Source: Neonectria sp. B-13 (taxonomy: Eukaryota; Ascomycota; Sordariomycetes; Hypocreales; Nectriaceae). From it: 64,000 nt of DNA. The stretch lies in NCBI GenBank assembly GCA_002682825.1, contig NOKP01000004.1:1175607-1239606 (forward strand). Direction: 5' to 3'. Both the position numbers and the translations under genes were made by a program. Below, one piece after another: positions 23,608 through 35,185 of this stretch (the first letter of the stretch is position 1; each line of letters begins with the position of its first letter). The notes beneath the pieces are model-generated. The model saw only the letters and a program-made list of their open reading frames with translations, made no database searches and was not told where the DNA came from.

Positions 23608-26600
23608 CTTGGGCGTTGTTGAGGTCGATTTGACCTTATCGCATAGCTTCGCTCACTGGAGGGCGACCAGCAAGAGAGAGAGAGGCGCGGGCAGCCAAGG
23701 CACAGGGAGAGACGGAGACAGACGAAGAGATGGAGCAACGTAAACTAGGACGAGGACGATAACGATGGAGGATAAGGATCGCAAGGACGCGGTAAGATGG
23801 AGGGCGAGATGAAGGCTCAGATGACGGAACCAATTGAGGCGTGTGGAAGAGGAAGCTTGTGGTTGGAGGGGAGAAAGCAAGAGGTGAGATAAAGGCGAAG
23901 TGCTGCGTGGGCTGGAGAATGACTACTGCCCTGCCTTAGCAAGGAAGGTAGGTATGTACCTTACCTTGGGTGGGTTTATCGGAGTGACTGGGTGTAGATA
24001 GTGAGAGGTTAGGGCGCGCACCTCCACTGAGGCCACTGGCTGGCTGGATTCCATGCCCTGCACTATCACTGGCTCTGACTGGGTGCCGGCCGGAGGAAGC
24101 CTGCCTGGCGGCGCAGGCACACCAGGGCCTGGGAGCGAGACTGAGGTTCCCTGCAGTGTTTGAGTGTCCACCTCAGGGTTGGTCTGGTGACTAAACCCAA
24201 GCCATCGCAGGGGACTACAATACCGGTATTCGTTACTGCAAGCCATCCGCCATCCATCCGGGATCCATCCACGCCTCCAATGATGCTCCAGCCGCTTCCT
24301 CTCGGTACGGTCCAGCGCCTCTACCTGAGCCTTGGGTAGGTGCCCTCCTAGCTGCGGATGCCAACCTCAAGTATCGGCGCGCCCATCGGACCTAGCAAGG
24401 TACCTCCCTACTAAGGTAGCGCTCGGGCTGCTGGAGAACCGTTGGCTGCTGAAGAACTTCTCCATGAGCGAGCCTCCTCCGCGTCGTCTCGGTGTCATCC
24501 AGCCCACATGCGCTGGACGCTGCCCGGGCTTGAACGGCTTTTTGGCCGAGGTGCGCTTCGCTTACTTCACCTTTCGTCCACGCTTAGAAGAAGGCAAAAC
24601 AAGCCTTCCTCGTGTGATGTGATGTGACCCCTCGCCACCGCCGCAGTCCCGCGCACATGGTGGGTAAGTAGAGCGTGATCGGTGGCGCGTGCGAACCCCC
24701 CACTCAACCGACCCAACGTCCTCCGGGGTCTCCATCCACGCCGGCCACGATCCACATAACGTCAAAACCAAGGAGCCATCGCGTTGGAGTACCACTCGCC
24801 GGAGCGGCTCGGTTTCATCCCATCACCTCTACCGAGGCCGAATGGCGTTGGCGCTGGCGCTGGTCGAATTTATTTTGTGTGTTTGGGCCGATTAATAATA
24901 GTCAACTAATGAGGCAAGCCATATGAGTATTCGTATCTCATGCTCCGTACGCTCCATGACAACTTAAGTAGTACAACGGACGAACAGCGGGCATGTTAGG
25001 GTTCCGTTTAGACCTACCCGAGACTTCAAGCGTTGCAACGGGCACGGCGAGACCGAATGACCAGACCAGTACGATCTAGGTATTTGGTCCCGCGACACTC
25101 CAGCGCGGTTGATTTGTTCCCGTCCTGACTCCGGCACTGCATTAGGTCTTGTGCAGTTTCGTTTCATCGCGCCCTCTGCTGGTTGGACTGACTCATTACC
25201 GATGGATGCATCTTCCCCATCACCAACGACTCACTCCACCCGTGTGGCATTCATGTCTGCCGTGGATCCCCAGTCCCAGAGATACCTGTGCCGGAAGGTT
25301 ACACCATCCCCATGTCAGATGTATTTCTCACATATTGACATCCAGATAAGTGCGCACAGCAGCTCGTGGGGGGCATGCGCATCACATCGAGTGACCAAGT
25401 CTTACTCAGTCGTAAGAAAGCAACCTGTCTCATTCACGAGACAGTGACGGCGTGGCCGTTGACCCGAGGCCCGACTTCCTAGAGCTGCATCAAAGGCAGC
25501 ATGCATATTGTATTGTGGCATACGTTTGCTTTGCAACGGGAGCCCGTCGTATCCTATCCATCCTCTCCATCTATCCCGCTTCCAAAAAATATATTACCAC
25601 TTCGAGGCTCGGATTCTAGCCCATCGCCTCCAAACAACCCCCGGGAGATCACTCCCTGCGTCCTGTATGATGATATAGCACGTACATATTAATTGGCAGA
25701 ACAGACAAGGTATGCATCTCTCCACTCCCTGCTTGGCCGGGGGGCGTACGTCATTTGGCAGCAAAACCCCAGTGATTCCTCTGGCGCGTGCAAGTGCATC
25801 GATGGCCGAGCAAGTACCCGCCCGCTCACGGCGGCATGGTATGCTTCATCGTCCGGTGTCCGCTCCGTGTTCAACGTTCCGCGCTCGGAGCTAGCCGCCC
25901 GCTGCGAGGCCTTATTAAGGTCCTGTCGGTGAGATCGATCTGTGCAAGCAAGTATTCGCGTCCGAGGACAGTGGGAGTCCTGTTCACCCACCCGAGCAAC
26001 GTACCGACAAAGCATGTCCTAGATGTCGGCAAAATGTGACGTTAGGTACCCCAGTTTCAGCGCGCGCCAGGCATGCATTGGGCTGGAATTACAGCGGAGA
26101 CCGGGTCCATGGGTGGACCCCTACTTCGCAGTGTGCTTCGTACAGGGCAGTGAGCAGCAGCACCTTATGCATCACGGAGCACTGTGGTTGGCCTGCGTCC
26201 ACTGTTCCGTATGAAAGTACACCAAATTTGGCGGGAGTGACGATCCCGTCTCTTCGCTTCGTACGGGCATGGTCCGCAACGCATTGAGCAAACGAGATCG
26301 TCCCTCTGTCTAACCAACCTCGTTAGACTGAAGAGCCAACGCCAAAGCTCGTGGATCCCCTACGTTACGTGTACGCATCCGCCAAAGGCGGTGCGCGTCC
26401 GCTACGGATAACTATATGTACGAACATGGGGGACACCTCGATTGTCTGGGCGGCTCTCGTTAGCTTAGTTTCTCAGCACTGATAGCTACATGCCATCCTC
26501 CCCAATCCTCTTTCATCTCGTCCACCAGCGTGCTTCTTCATCCTCAAATTGCCCGCTCTCGCCACTTTCAAATGATCCCTCTCCCCGCTGTTGCCTGTGA

Positions 26601-26636
26601 CAAGACGTCCCGCCGGGAACTATTCCGACCCGCGCT
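23608..26636. other. 3-kb gene-free spacer with divergent promoters
   Basis: This separates the divergent Avt3-like and Vhc1-like genes. Only short, unconvincing open frames are present. An imperfect inverted repeat based on AAGGTA/TACCTT lies at 23945-23967, and related GGTAGG/TACCT motifs recur near 24330 and 24390-24420. No tRNA or transposon was recognised. Confidence 0.5.
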
Positions 26637-29600
26637 ATGACGATGCCTCAACCCCTCGACGGCAAGGGTGGAGATGGACGACGAGGAAGCCCGGATGGCG
26701 GTCACGGCCGTGTTGACGCTGGCGATGGCGTTGGCGCTGGTGATAGGAGACCGGCCGTTGCGATGAATGAAGGACGGGAGAGCACCAAGCTGGGCACCCT
26801 CTCCGGGGTCTACATTCCCGTTTTCCTCAACGTCATGAGCATCCTGATGTTCTTGCGATTCGGCCTCATTCTCGGGAAAGTCGGCTTCATAGGCATATTC
26901 GGTACGACCATTTTCACTGCCAAACTCCACTGGATAGAGCCCCGACTAACAGCTCCATGTCAGGCCTGCTCATAATTGCCTACTCTATCGACTTCCTCAC
27001 CACTCTCTCCTTATCTGCCATCGCCTCCAACGGCGAGGTCAAAGGCGGTGGTGCCTACTACCTTATTTCTCGCTCCCTCGGCCCTGAGTTTGGAGGTTCC
27101 ATCGGCATCCTCTTCTTCCTTGCCCAGGTCCTAAACGCCTCCATGAACGTCGTCGGCCTTATCGACTGTATCCGTCTCCACCTGGGACCGGCATTCCCCC
27201 AAGGGTATTGGACGAGCTATGGGCTACAGACGGCTGCTCTTGTTCTTTGTACTGGACTGTGCTTCTTGGGTTCCGCGACCTTTTCCAAGGCTTCCAATGC
27301 GTTGCTTGCTGTCTTGAGCCTCGCCATCATCAGCATACCCGTCTCCGCAATCTTCAAGAAGCCCTTCCGCGACGATGCCCTGGGCATCCACTTCACTGGC
27401 CCTAGTTTGAACACTCTGATGGACAACTTTCTTCCCCATACTACCAGTCCGGAATACGCCGGACTCGCTACTTTCCGCGACCTTTTCGGCATACTGTTCC
27501 CGTACGCCAAATACGAGACCCAAGACCCGTCTCTTAAGCTGTGCTAATTATTTTTCAGCGCGACCTCGGGAATATTCGCTGGTGCATCCATGTCCGGAGA
27601 CTTGAAAGACCCTAGCAGATCCATCCCCAACGGTACTCTTTGGGCCATGCTCACTACCTTTGTTGCGTACTTTGTTGTGATACTCTCTCTCGCCGCAAGC
27701 ACCACCCATGCTTCCTTCATAGCGAATCCGAATGCCATTTCCCTCGTCAACCTATCCAAGCCCGTTATCCTGGCTGGGGAGTGTGCTGTGACCTTCTTCT
27801 CTGCTCTAATGGGCCTCATCGGATCTGCCAAGCTTTTCCAGGCCTTTGCGAGGGACAAGCTTCTCCCTGGACTCTCGATATTTGGAAGAGGCACGAAGCA
27901 TGGCGACGAGCCCATATTTGCGTTGCTCTTGACCTATGCCATCGCCCAGGTTGCCCTTCTCGCGGATCTCAACCAGATTGCTACCTTCATCTCGATGGGT
28001 TATCAGGTAAACATCCTCCGCTTACCCCTGTTTGGCTTCCTTCGTTTTCTTCCCGGGACAATGTCACTACTTGGACATGTTGCCGATGAGAAGTTTACGT
28101 GTATTTTTGGGCTTGTGTGCTAACTTAGAGGGCGCAGATGACCTTCTTCGTCATGAATCTTGCCTGCTTTTTGCTCAAAGTCGGATCAGCTCCCAACTTC
28201 CGACCAAGCTTCAAGTTCTTCACCTGGCAATCAGCTTTACTAGCCGGTCTTCTCTCCGCCGCTGCCATGTTCTTCATCGATGAGACCTACGCCGCCATTG
28301 CTATTTCAGTGCTCGTCCTCCTCTTCTTGCTAATTCACTATCTCAGCCCGCCAAAGCGTTGGGGCGATGTGTCCCAGAACCTCATCTACCATCAGGTTCG
28401 GAAGTATCTACTACGGCTCAAGCCGGAACATATCAAGTTTTGGCGGCCCCACATCATTCTTCTTATCAACAACCCCCGGCGTCAGACGAGACTGATCCAG
28501 TTCTGTAACTCGTTGAAGAAGGGATCGTTGTATATCCTCGGCCATGTCATCGTGACGGACGACTTCAATTCCGGGATTCATGAAGCCAGACTCCAGCAGC
28601 ATGCGTGGACGAACTATATCTCCGAGTTTTCTAGGATTAAAGCCTTTGTGCAGCTTACCATGTCTCCTACAATCAACTGGGGCATTCGAAACCTGATATT
28701 ATCAGCCGGCCTGGGAGGAATGCGGCCCAATATTGCTGTCCTCGGCTTCTACAACATGGATGAGCTGCGCAAGTCGAACTTGAAGCTCCGAGTGCCCGAC
28801 GTCCCTGTGTCTCCCACTGTACAGATGCGACGGCCGCCAAAATCGGGAGGCAAGGCACCGCGACGACGTGGCGACACCTCGGCTCGCTTGCTAGAGGGCA
28901 TACTCCCCACAGATGTGATTCGGACCGAAGAAATGATGTCACCCACACAGTATCTCACCATGCTAGAAGATCTTGCGCTCAGGTGTAAGCTGAATGTTGC
29001 TGTGGGCTGTGGCTTCGACAAGCTTGAGACCCCCAGAAAGGACGGGACGAATCTTAAAAAGTACATCGATCTATGGCCGATCCAAATGTCTGCAGAAGTT
29101 GCAGCCGACGGAAAGAATTTACTCACGACTAATTTTGATACATGTAAGTGCTTAAACATGTCAGCAGATCAAATGGCCAGCTCACATCAGTAGACACCCT
29201 TATTCTCCAGCTCGGACACATCCTGCACAGCGTCCATGCTTGGAGACAGGCCTACTCGCTCAGAGTTATGGTTTTCGTCGAGTACGAGAACGAAGTCCAG
29301 GAAGAGCACTCGCGAGTCATGGCGCTTTTGGACAAGCTCAGGATCGACGCCGAGGTTAAAGTCTTTTGTCTGGCATCGGGCGAGCTTAATACGTACGAGC
29401 TTATCATACACGGTATCAGCCATGACATCGACTGGGAAATTGTCGTCAACGATACCTTAAAAGCGGAAGAGTGGTGGGATGATCTGCAGATGTTTCGCGG
29501 GCAGCCGGACAACATGACCTCAGCCCAGGAAGCGAATCACCTCGCTCACATCTTCGATTCTACATCTGGGCGTCCAGGTATCTACAACCCTCACGAAGAA

Positions 29601-30908
29601 AACTACGAGCGCCGCCGTGCGAGTGTAGTGGAAGTCTCGGAGATGCCCAGGAGGCCGCCAATCGGAGTGCTGTCAAAGATGGGAGTGAACATGGGAATCC
29701 ACACCCACCACCTTCACGACGAAGCACTGGAGGATTTGACAAGCGACGACGAGTCGGAAATTGAAGGTGCCTCTTCCGCGGATTCTGACGAGGAGAGGGA
29801 TTATGGGTTTACGGCTCCTATAGATGAGTACGATATCGGCCCTACTGAATCTCCGAGGCAGCCGCTGTTGGCATCGAGAGATCGCAAGAGTCGCGGCCCT
29901 GGGCAGCGACCCGGGTTAAACACTAGAGGACGGCACATTTATGGCCAACCCAAAACTGACGGGGTCGCATCTGGTACTTCCTATGGAACCATGTCGGCGT
30001 CCAAAACAGGGATGGAAAATGGCGGAAGAACATCGCTTGAACACAAGGTTGGATCGCGCTCACGGACCGAGCCAGACATCCGCAACGCAAACGACCAACT
30101 CGAGGCATTCCCCTCGTTAAACTCGCTGCAAACTCGAGAACAAGCACCCAAGCCAAGTAGTTCTCGCCCGATCAGTCCGACAAGAGAAGACGCGCTGCGT
30201 CCGCGGCGCGACGGTACATCAACCCCAGCGAGGCCCAACATGTCACGACAGTCGTCTACAGTGCGGTTCTCAAGTCGACCTGTCCCGGAGACGAAGATTA
30301 CAGCAGAGGCAGAGGGATCAAAGATTAGCTTTGCGCCTCTGGAATCCACATCGGAAACTCCAAAAGCCGATCGACCAGCCTTCTCACGGCAATCGTCTCT
30401 GGGCAAATTCTCCAGCCGCCCCACACCCGAGACCCGAGTCGCGATTGGCGAAGAGGAGGGTAGGACAATCACGTTTGCCGAACAGCCCGCCTACTTTCCG
30501 CGTTCAGCAGGGCACTCCAGGCATCATTCACGGCAGAATTCGCAGGCCATAAACCTTGGGCAGGGCGATCTTCGGGCCCAGATGCCTGAGATGCTCGAAA
30601 GATATACGTTTGATTCTATGATGGAGGGCGGCGAAGAAGTGGACACACCGCATTCGACTCAAGAACTGGAACTCTCATTCAACGAGCTTCCGAGTAGGGC
30701 GCAACACTTGATCCTAAACGAGCTGATGCGGAAGCACTCCAAGGACACCGCGGTGCTGCTGAGCACGCTCCCGATACCGTCGGAAGGGACCAGTCTGGAC
30801 GAGATGGCAACAATACGATACCTGTCGGATGTGGAGGTACTGTGCAACGAAATGCCGCCGACGTTGATGGTGCTCAGCAACAACATGACTGTGACGGTGA
30901 GTCTTTAG
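26637..30908 (+). CDS. VHC1: Vacuolar cation-chloride cotransporter, Vhc1-like (SLC12 family)
   Basis: Five exons: 26637-26901, 26964-27501, 27559-28006, 28138-29143 and 29191-30908, giving 1324 residues. The N-terminal half is an amino-acid/cation-chloride permease with about 12 spans, opening with KLGTLSGVYIPVFLNVMSIL. The helices carry SIDFLTTLSLSAIASNGEVKGGGAYYLISRSLGPEFGG, split here only for description. The C-terminal half is a large soluble SLC12-type domain with a long disordered Ser/Arg-rich insertion (roughly 800-1150) containing two RQSS-x-(V/L)-(R/G)-(F/K)-S-S-R-P repeats. The ending is the conserved LNELMRKHS...MPPTLMVLSNNMTVTVSL. Vhc1 moves K+ and Cl- across the vacuolar membrane. 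A GTGAGT at the very end could be a donor, but the family ends here. Confidence 0.9.
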
Positions 30909-31795
30909 TCGAAAGGAGAGAGGGGCGGGGAAGGGGGGAGGGGGGAGGGGAGAGATAAAGGGGGAGGCAAATAGAAAAGAGACGGGAGAGACAGACAAGG
31001 ATAGACATAGAGAAACAAGGGGGAGACAAAGGGAACAAGCGACAGCGAGACTAAAAGCGTGGGGTACGAGCAAGCAAAACATGTGTCTACTACGTACCAC
31101 AAAGTCTACAATGCCAGGACCAAATCCGGACCCAGACTTTGGAATACGTAAAGAGCATAGTGCACATCATGACAGCTTTGACAGCCAGGCTAGATCCTGA
31201 CGTCTAGAGTCTAGACTGAGACAGATCATTCCCGGTGGCCTCGGCTCAAGACATGGGCCAAATACCAAGCGGGAGTGTGTTAGCCGAGCCGCCACGATGG
31301 ACATTGGACAACATCGGGGACAACATCGGGGAAGAACCAAACTGTATCTGGGAAAACAATGGGCACGGGATCTGGGTGCTGTTCTGGACAAAGTATGAAA
31401 AGGGTCTGAAAGCATCTCCTCGCACCTTAAACAGAAGTGTTTATCCGTCGTGGACCCATCCCGTGGTCCGGAAGCGTCCACTTTCGCGATGTTGCATTCC
31501 TCACCTCACGCCGCATGGCTTCAAGGCTCCTCCCCGGATCGACCATGCTTCGGCCGCGCGCCAATCAGAACTCGTCTACCCGGTTCCCGAAACTGTATCT
31601 TCGGCGCATCCGATCTGCAACGGGGGAAGAGCACAGCATTAGGTTCGGCAAGCGCCAACTTTGAACCTGGGCCAAGTTCCCCGGGAATATCTAAGATGGC
31701 GGATTGCTGTCCCAGTTGCCCCATGCCGCAGGCTGCTTTCTTGCACTCTTTTGAAGACCTATTACTTTCTTGTCCCTCGTCTGAGAGATTGCTAG
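30909..31795. other. Spacer with a G-rich polypurine tract
   Basis: About 890 bp. Right after the Vhc1-like stop, 30911-31040 is almost pure purine. At 30922-30950 there are four or more runs of four to six G separated by one or two bases, a G-quadruplex-type sequence on the plus (coding) strand. Short frames between 31235 and 31840 are not convincing. Confidence 0.55.
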
Positions 31796-33781
31796 ATGAT
31801 GATGATGATGATGAGACAGACAAAGATGTCAGCGCCGAGTAGCCGTGCCACGAGCAGGCGCGGCAGCGAGGACAAGATGAGCCTGCGGTCGGCGCCCAGG
31901 GAGACGAGCGACGACGAGACAACCCGGAATCCTCACTCATCACCACGGACCAAGCGCAAGACCAACGAGGATGCCACAGCCGGGAAACATCAGTCACGGA
32001 AAAGCGAAGAGAAGATCAGCTGGAAAGACCAGCTGAAGTTTCGATCCTTCATCGGCAGGCGCGGATCCGGGTCAAGAGACAGGGCGAAGGACTTAAAGAT
32101 TGTACATCTGGCCGATCGGCCGCCAACACGACTTATTCAGGAGGAGGCGATGCCAAGCGAGCAGGAATGCAGAGAATCCGTCATGACTTTGGGCGGTGTG
32201 CTGGCAGTCCCCGTCCCGGAGGAGCAACCGACAAAGCCAGAAGAGCCCGACTACTCTGACTACTCGTACGACTGCGACGGACAAGACGAGTCTGAATCCG
32301 AGGAGCTGGACTTGGACGAAGAAGACCCCTTCCACTTCGAGGGCAAGCTTTCAGCGGCCGACTTAACCACCCAATTACGAGACTTGCACATCCGCGCAGC
32401 AAGAGAACGGGGAATGAGTATCAGCCACATGAGCGAGAGCAGTGACGAGTCGAGGCCATCCTCACCACTGCCCCTCATCTACGAGGACGAGGTAGCGGAC
32501 ATGAACCAGACAGACAACGAAGACGACAAAGAGAGCGACTCATCGCCCGACTACAGTCCGGGGCCCGACAACCACATCTCATGGAATTGGGCCGAGCCGA
32601 ATCCGCCGGCGGGCCCGGTGGCTCTGACCCCGGCCCCGGCCCCGAAGCCGAACCTGGCCAACACCCGGCCTCCGTCACCAGCAGAACAGCAACCATCTCC
32701 GTACAGCCCGCCGGAACAGCGAGCCGCCGCCGCCCTCAAGGCCAACATGGTCATGATGCGCCGGCCGTCACGCCCGGACAACCCGTGGAGCTGGAAGCTG
32801 CCCGCGCCAGACCCCGCGGCGCCCAAGATCAACACCGTCATCGTCCGCCGGCCGTCGCGCATGGAGAACCCGTGGACGTGGAAGCCATCCGGTCTGACTC
32901 CGACCCCGAGGCCGCCTAAGCCCTTGTCCCGCCGGTCTTCTCGCCTGGATGACTCGTGGAGCTTGACGTCGCTGAGCAGGAACATGCCCCGGCGGTCTTC
33001 ACGGTCCGATGAGCATTTGTTCCGGCCGTCGTTGCCGCCATCGCCTCTGAGCAGAGAATCGCCGCACGGCGAAAAAGATCCGCCGCCGCCATCGCGCCCA
33101 TCATCGCGCCCACCATCACGGCGTCAGGATGCCCTCGGCTCGCACCCCATCAACCTCAACTCTCCCATCCGTGTGCGGCAGGACAGCGTGTCAGACCCGA
33201 TGTGCCGGATGTGTCATATAGGAGTTGCGGAGACGTGGGGAGTGTGTCAGAAGTGCGACGACGAGACTACCTCACCACCACCCCTTCAACACGACGAATA
33301 TCTCCCTCCGCCGCAAACCGAGAAGTCTACCAAGCTTCGGGGAAGATTCACGCGGCCACCGCCCATCATAACGCAAAACAGCTTCGGAAAACCGATCATG
33401 CGCGGCCACTATGCCACGGCCTCGCTTGCCTCCAACCCGGAAGCCAACGAGATCACGCCGCCCATCTCGCCCACCTCCCGCACCGCCCACACCGTCGTGT
33501 CGATTCCGCGGCCGTCGGCCACGTCGCTGTCTGCGCTGCCGACGCCCGAGGTGCTCGCGCAGTTCCAGTACGGCGGGGGCTCTGGCCGACGGACCACATT
33601 TTACAATGACGAGTGGCCCGACTACTACCTTGATAATCAAGCCGCCAAGGCCGATGGCCTCGAGAGGGCGGATTCGGTGGCGAGTCGGGAAGCACAGGGG
33701 TACATGCGGCGGGAGTTGAGCTTGGAGGAGTACGATGGGTTCTGGGGCAGTCCGGTGAGCCCAGGACCTGGGTGGATCTGA
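31796..33781 (+). CDS. Hypothetical disordered protein with RRPSR repeats and a Cys4 zinc-binding-like motif
   Basis: One uninterrupted frame of 661 residues, which I do not recognise. It starts inside an ATG microsatellite encoding six Met; a second start is the ATG at 31826. The protein is Ser/Pro/Arg-rich and probably mostly disordered. An acidic stretch (about 160-185) is followed by four degenerate repeats built on RR(P/S)SRxx(N/D)xWxW between residues ~316 and 412. Two of them are nearly identical (RRPSRPDNPWSWK, RRPSRMENPWTWK). A C-X2-C-X10-C-X2-C motif at Cys470, 473, 484 and 487 could bind one zinc. The C-terminus is Tyr/Trp-rich and ends GPGWI. It converges with the CobW-type gene. 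The long clean frame and codon pattern support a real gene; the function is unknown. Confidence 0.75.
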   Translation: MMMMMMRQTKMSAPSSRATSRRGSEDKMSLRSAPRETSDDETTRNPHSSPRTKRKTNEDATAGKHQSRKSEEKISWKDQLKFRSFIGRRGSGSRDRAKDLKIVHLADRPPTRLIQEEAMPSEQECRESVMTLGGVLAVPVPEEQPTKPEEPDYSDYSYDCDGQDESESEELDLDEEDPFHFEGKLSAADLTTQLRDLHIRAARERGMSISHMSESSDESRPSSPLPLIYEDEVADMNQTDNEDDKESDSSPDYSPGPDNHISWNWAEPNPPAGPVALTPAPAPKPNLANTRPPSPAEQQPSPYSPPEQRAAAALKANMVMMRRPSRPDNPWSWKLPAPDPAAPKINTVIVRRPSRMENPWTWKPSGLTPTPRPPKPLSRRSSRLDDSWSLTSLSRNMPRRSSRSDEHLFRPSLPPSPLSRESPHGEKDPPPPSRPSSRPPSRRQDALGSHPINLNSPIRVRQDSVSDPMCRMCHIGVAETWGVCQKCDDETTSPPPLQHDEYLPPPQTEKSTKLRGRFTRPPPIITQNSFGKPIMRGHYATASLASNPEANEITPPISPTSRTAHTVVSIPRPSATSLSALPTPEVLAQFQYGGGSGRRTTFYNDEWPDYYLDNQAAKADGLERADSVASREAQGYMRRELSLEEYDGFWGSPVSPGPGWI

Positions 33782-34006
33782 GACATGGATGATAATACTT
33801 AGAGTCTTGGCGAGAGTTGTTTCGATTCTTGTCGTCGTCTTTCGAATAATATTCAGAATCTGCCCAATAGTGCCCTCTCGGGAACAGAGTCTATGCTGTA
33901 GACTATATGCTGCCCAAGTTTTTCGTCTCATCGTGATATCCTCTACAGCCCATGTCTTTCTACTCTATACAACCGTCGTTCTTCTAGTTTCTATTCTCTG
34001 GACCGT

Positions 34007-35185
34007 CTATAGTATCCTCTTGACGGTTAGTCCACTGGCGTCACCGCCCGCCAACTCCAGAAGCCCACCGGCCTCGACCTTCTTCTTCCACTTATTGCTC
34101 TCGCACCGCGCCAGGATCATGGTCATGCGCAGCGTCACCTCGCTACTGGAGTCGTGCTCCTGCACAGTCTGGGCGACGGACGTGAAGGTCCAGCGGCCAA
34201 ATGCCCAGTTCACAATGTATCGTCCGCTGGGATTGGCCTCGGGCTTGGGGACGTCTGGGTCCGAGTTGGAGGGCGTGGAGGAGAGGGTCAAGACGGCCTT
34301 GATGCGGTAGACTTCATCCTTGGGCGTGGTGTTCAGAAAGCCCAAGAGTTTGTCTGTGGATATGGCACCGCCGCTGCCGCCGTTCAGCTCGATGGAGAGG
34401 ACCTCGACTTCACTTTGGTGGCTGTGGGCATGGTCGTGACCATTGGTTTTCTCGTAGTTGTGACTCTCGCCGTTGGTTTTGTGGTCGCCGTTGGTCTTGT
34501 GGTCGCCGTTGGTCTTGTGGTCGCCGTTGGTCTTGTGGTCGCCATTCATCTCTGCGTCAGTCAAATCCTGGGCCAGCCCGCCATCAATGCCGAATACCAC
34601 GTCCATGGAGACCCAGCCCTTGTCGCTCTTGACCTTGGCCACATCGACTTCGAGATCACCAACTCTGTCGAGGCACTCTTCGTATCGGTCCTCGCCCGCA
34701 GTCTCCCACTTGTTGAAGACGATGAGGTCGGTGTATCGGGCCTGGATCTGCGCCGTGTAACTCGTGTCCTCGTAGCCCTTCCAGTTCTCAACGTCGATGA
34801 CGCTGACGACGCCGTCAAGCATGTACTTGCCCGAGTCGCGCGCCAGGCGGTTGATCTCGATGGCGAGGGTCGCAGGGAAGGCCGAGCCGCTGGTCTCGAT
34901 GACGATGCGGTCAGGAGAGACGGACTTCTCGAGCTCCTCGAGGGCGGGGCCGAGCTGGCCGACGAGGTTGCAGCAGATGCAGCCGTTGAGCATCTCCCGG
35001 ACACCCGAAATGGCCGAGTTAGAGGCGAGCTGCGAGTCCACAGCCAGATCGCCAAACTCGTTCTTCAGAAGGGCGAGCTTGTAGGCCGGGTTCTGTTTGC
35101 GGAGTTGCGGGATCAGGTTGAGGATCAGCGTCGTCTTCCCGGAGCCGAGGAAGCCCGTGATTATGGTGATCGGGATGGGCGCCAT
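34007..35185 (-). CDS. CobW/Zng1-type G3E GTPase metallochaperone with His-rich repeat insert
   Basis: A single exon of 392 residues; the first ATG is at 35185. The P-loop GFLGSGKT is at 11-18, the metal-binding CxCC motif (GCICC) at Cys69, 71 and 72, a switch-type ETSG near 97, and NKW at 158-160 in the base-recognition position. The CobW C-terminal domain follows. Between the GTPase and C-terminal domains (about 214-257) lie four perfect NGDHKT repeats and a HDHAHSH run, a likely metal-binding loop. G3E proteins of this group deliver zinc or cobalt to client enzymes at the cost of GTP. The gene is divergent from a small conserved gene across a promoter rich in GATA sites. Confidence 0.87.
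   Translation of the reverse strand: MAPIPITIITGFLGSGKTTLILNLIPQLRKQNPAYKLALLKNEFGDLAVDSQLASNSAISGVREMLNGCICCNLVGQLGPALEELEKSVSPDRIVIETSGSAFPATLAIEINRLARDSGKYMLDGVVSVIDVENWKGYEDTSYTAQIQARYTDLIVFNKWETAGEDRYEECLDRVGDLEVDVAKVKSDKGWVSMDVVFGIDGGLAQDLTDAEMNGDHKTNGDHKTNGDHKTNGDHKTNGESHNYEKTNGHDHAHSHQSEVEVLSIELNGGSGGAISTDKLLGFLNTTPKDEVYRIKAVLTLSSTPSNSDPDVPKPEANPSGRYIVNWAFGRWTFTSVAQTVQEHDSSSEVTLRMTMILARCESNKWKKKVEAGGLLELAGGDASGLTVKRIL
34475..34546 (-). repeat. 18-bp x4 in-frame tandem repeat (NGDHKT)
   Basis: Four consecutive 18-bp units inside the CobW-type gene encode NGDHKT each time. The units are near identical at the DNA level, which suggests recent expansion. Histidine and aspartate content fits metal binding. 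Confidence 0.9.

Noticed and set aside
30897..30908. GTGAGT at the end of the Vhc1-like gene as an intron donor
   Set aside because: The stop follows within a few codons, the ending fits the family, and no good downstream exon is visible in the purine tract.
31235..31842. Overlapping short frames upstream of the disordered-protein gene
   Set aside because: Several frames are open at once with no motif or splice support; a 12-bp duplication (ACAACATCGGGG) explains part of the pattern.
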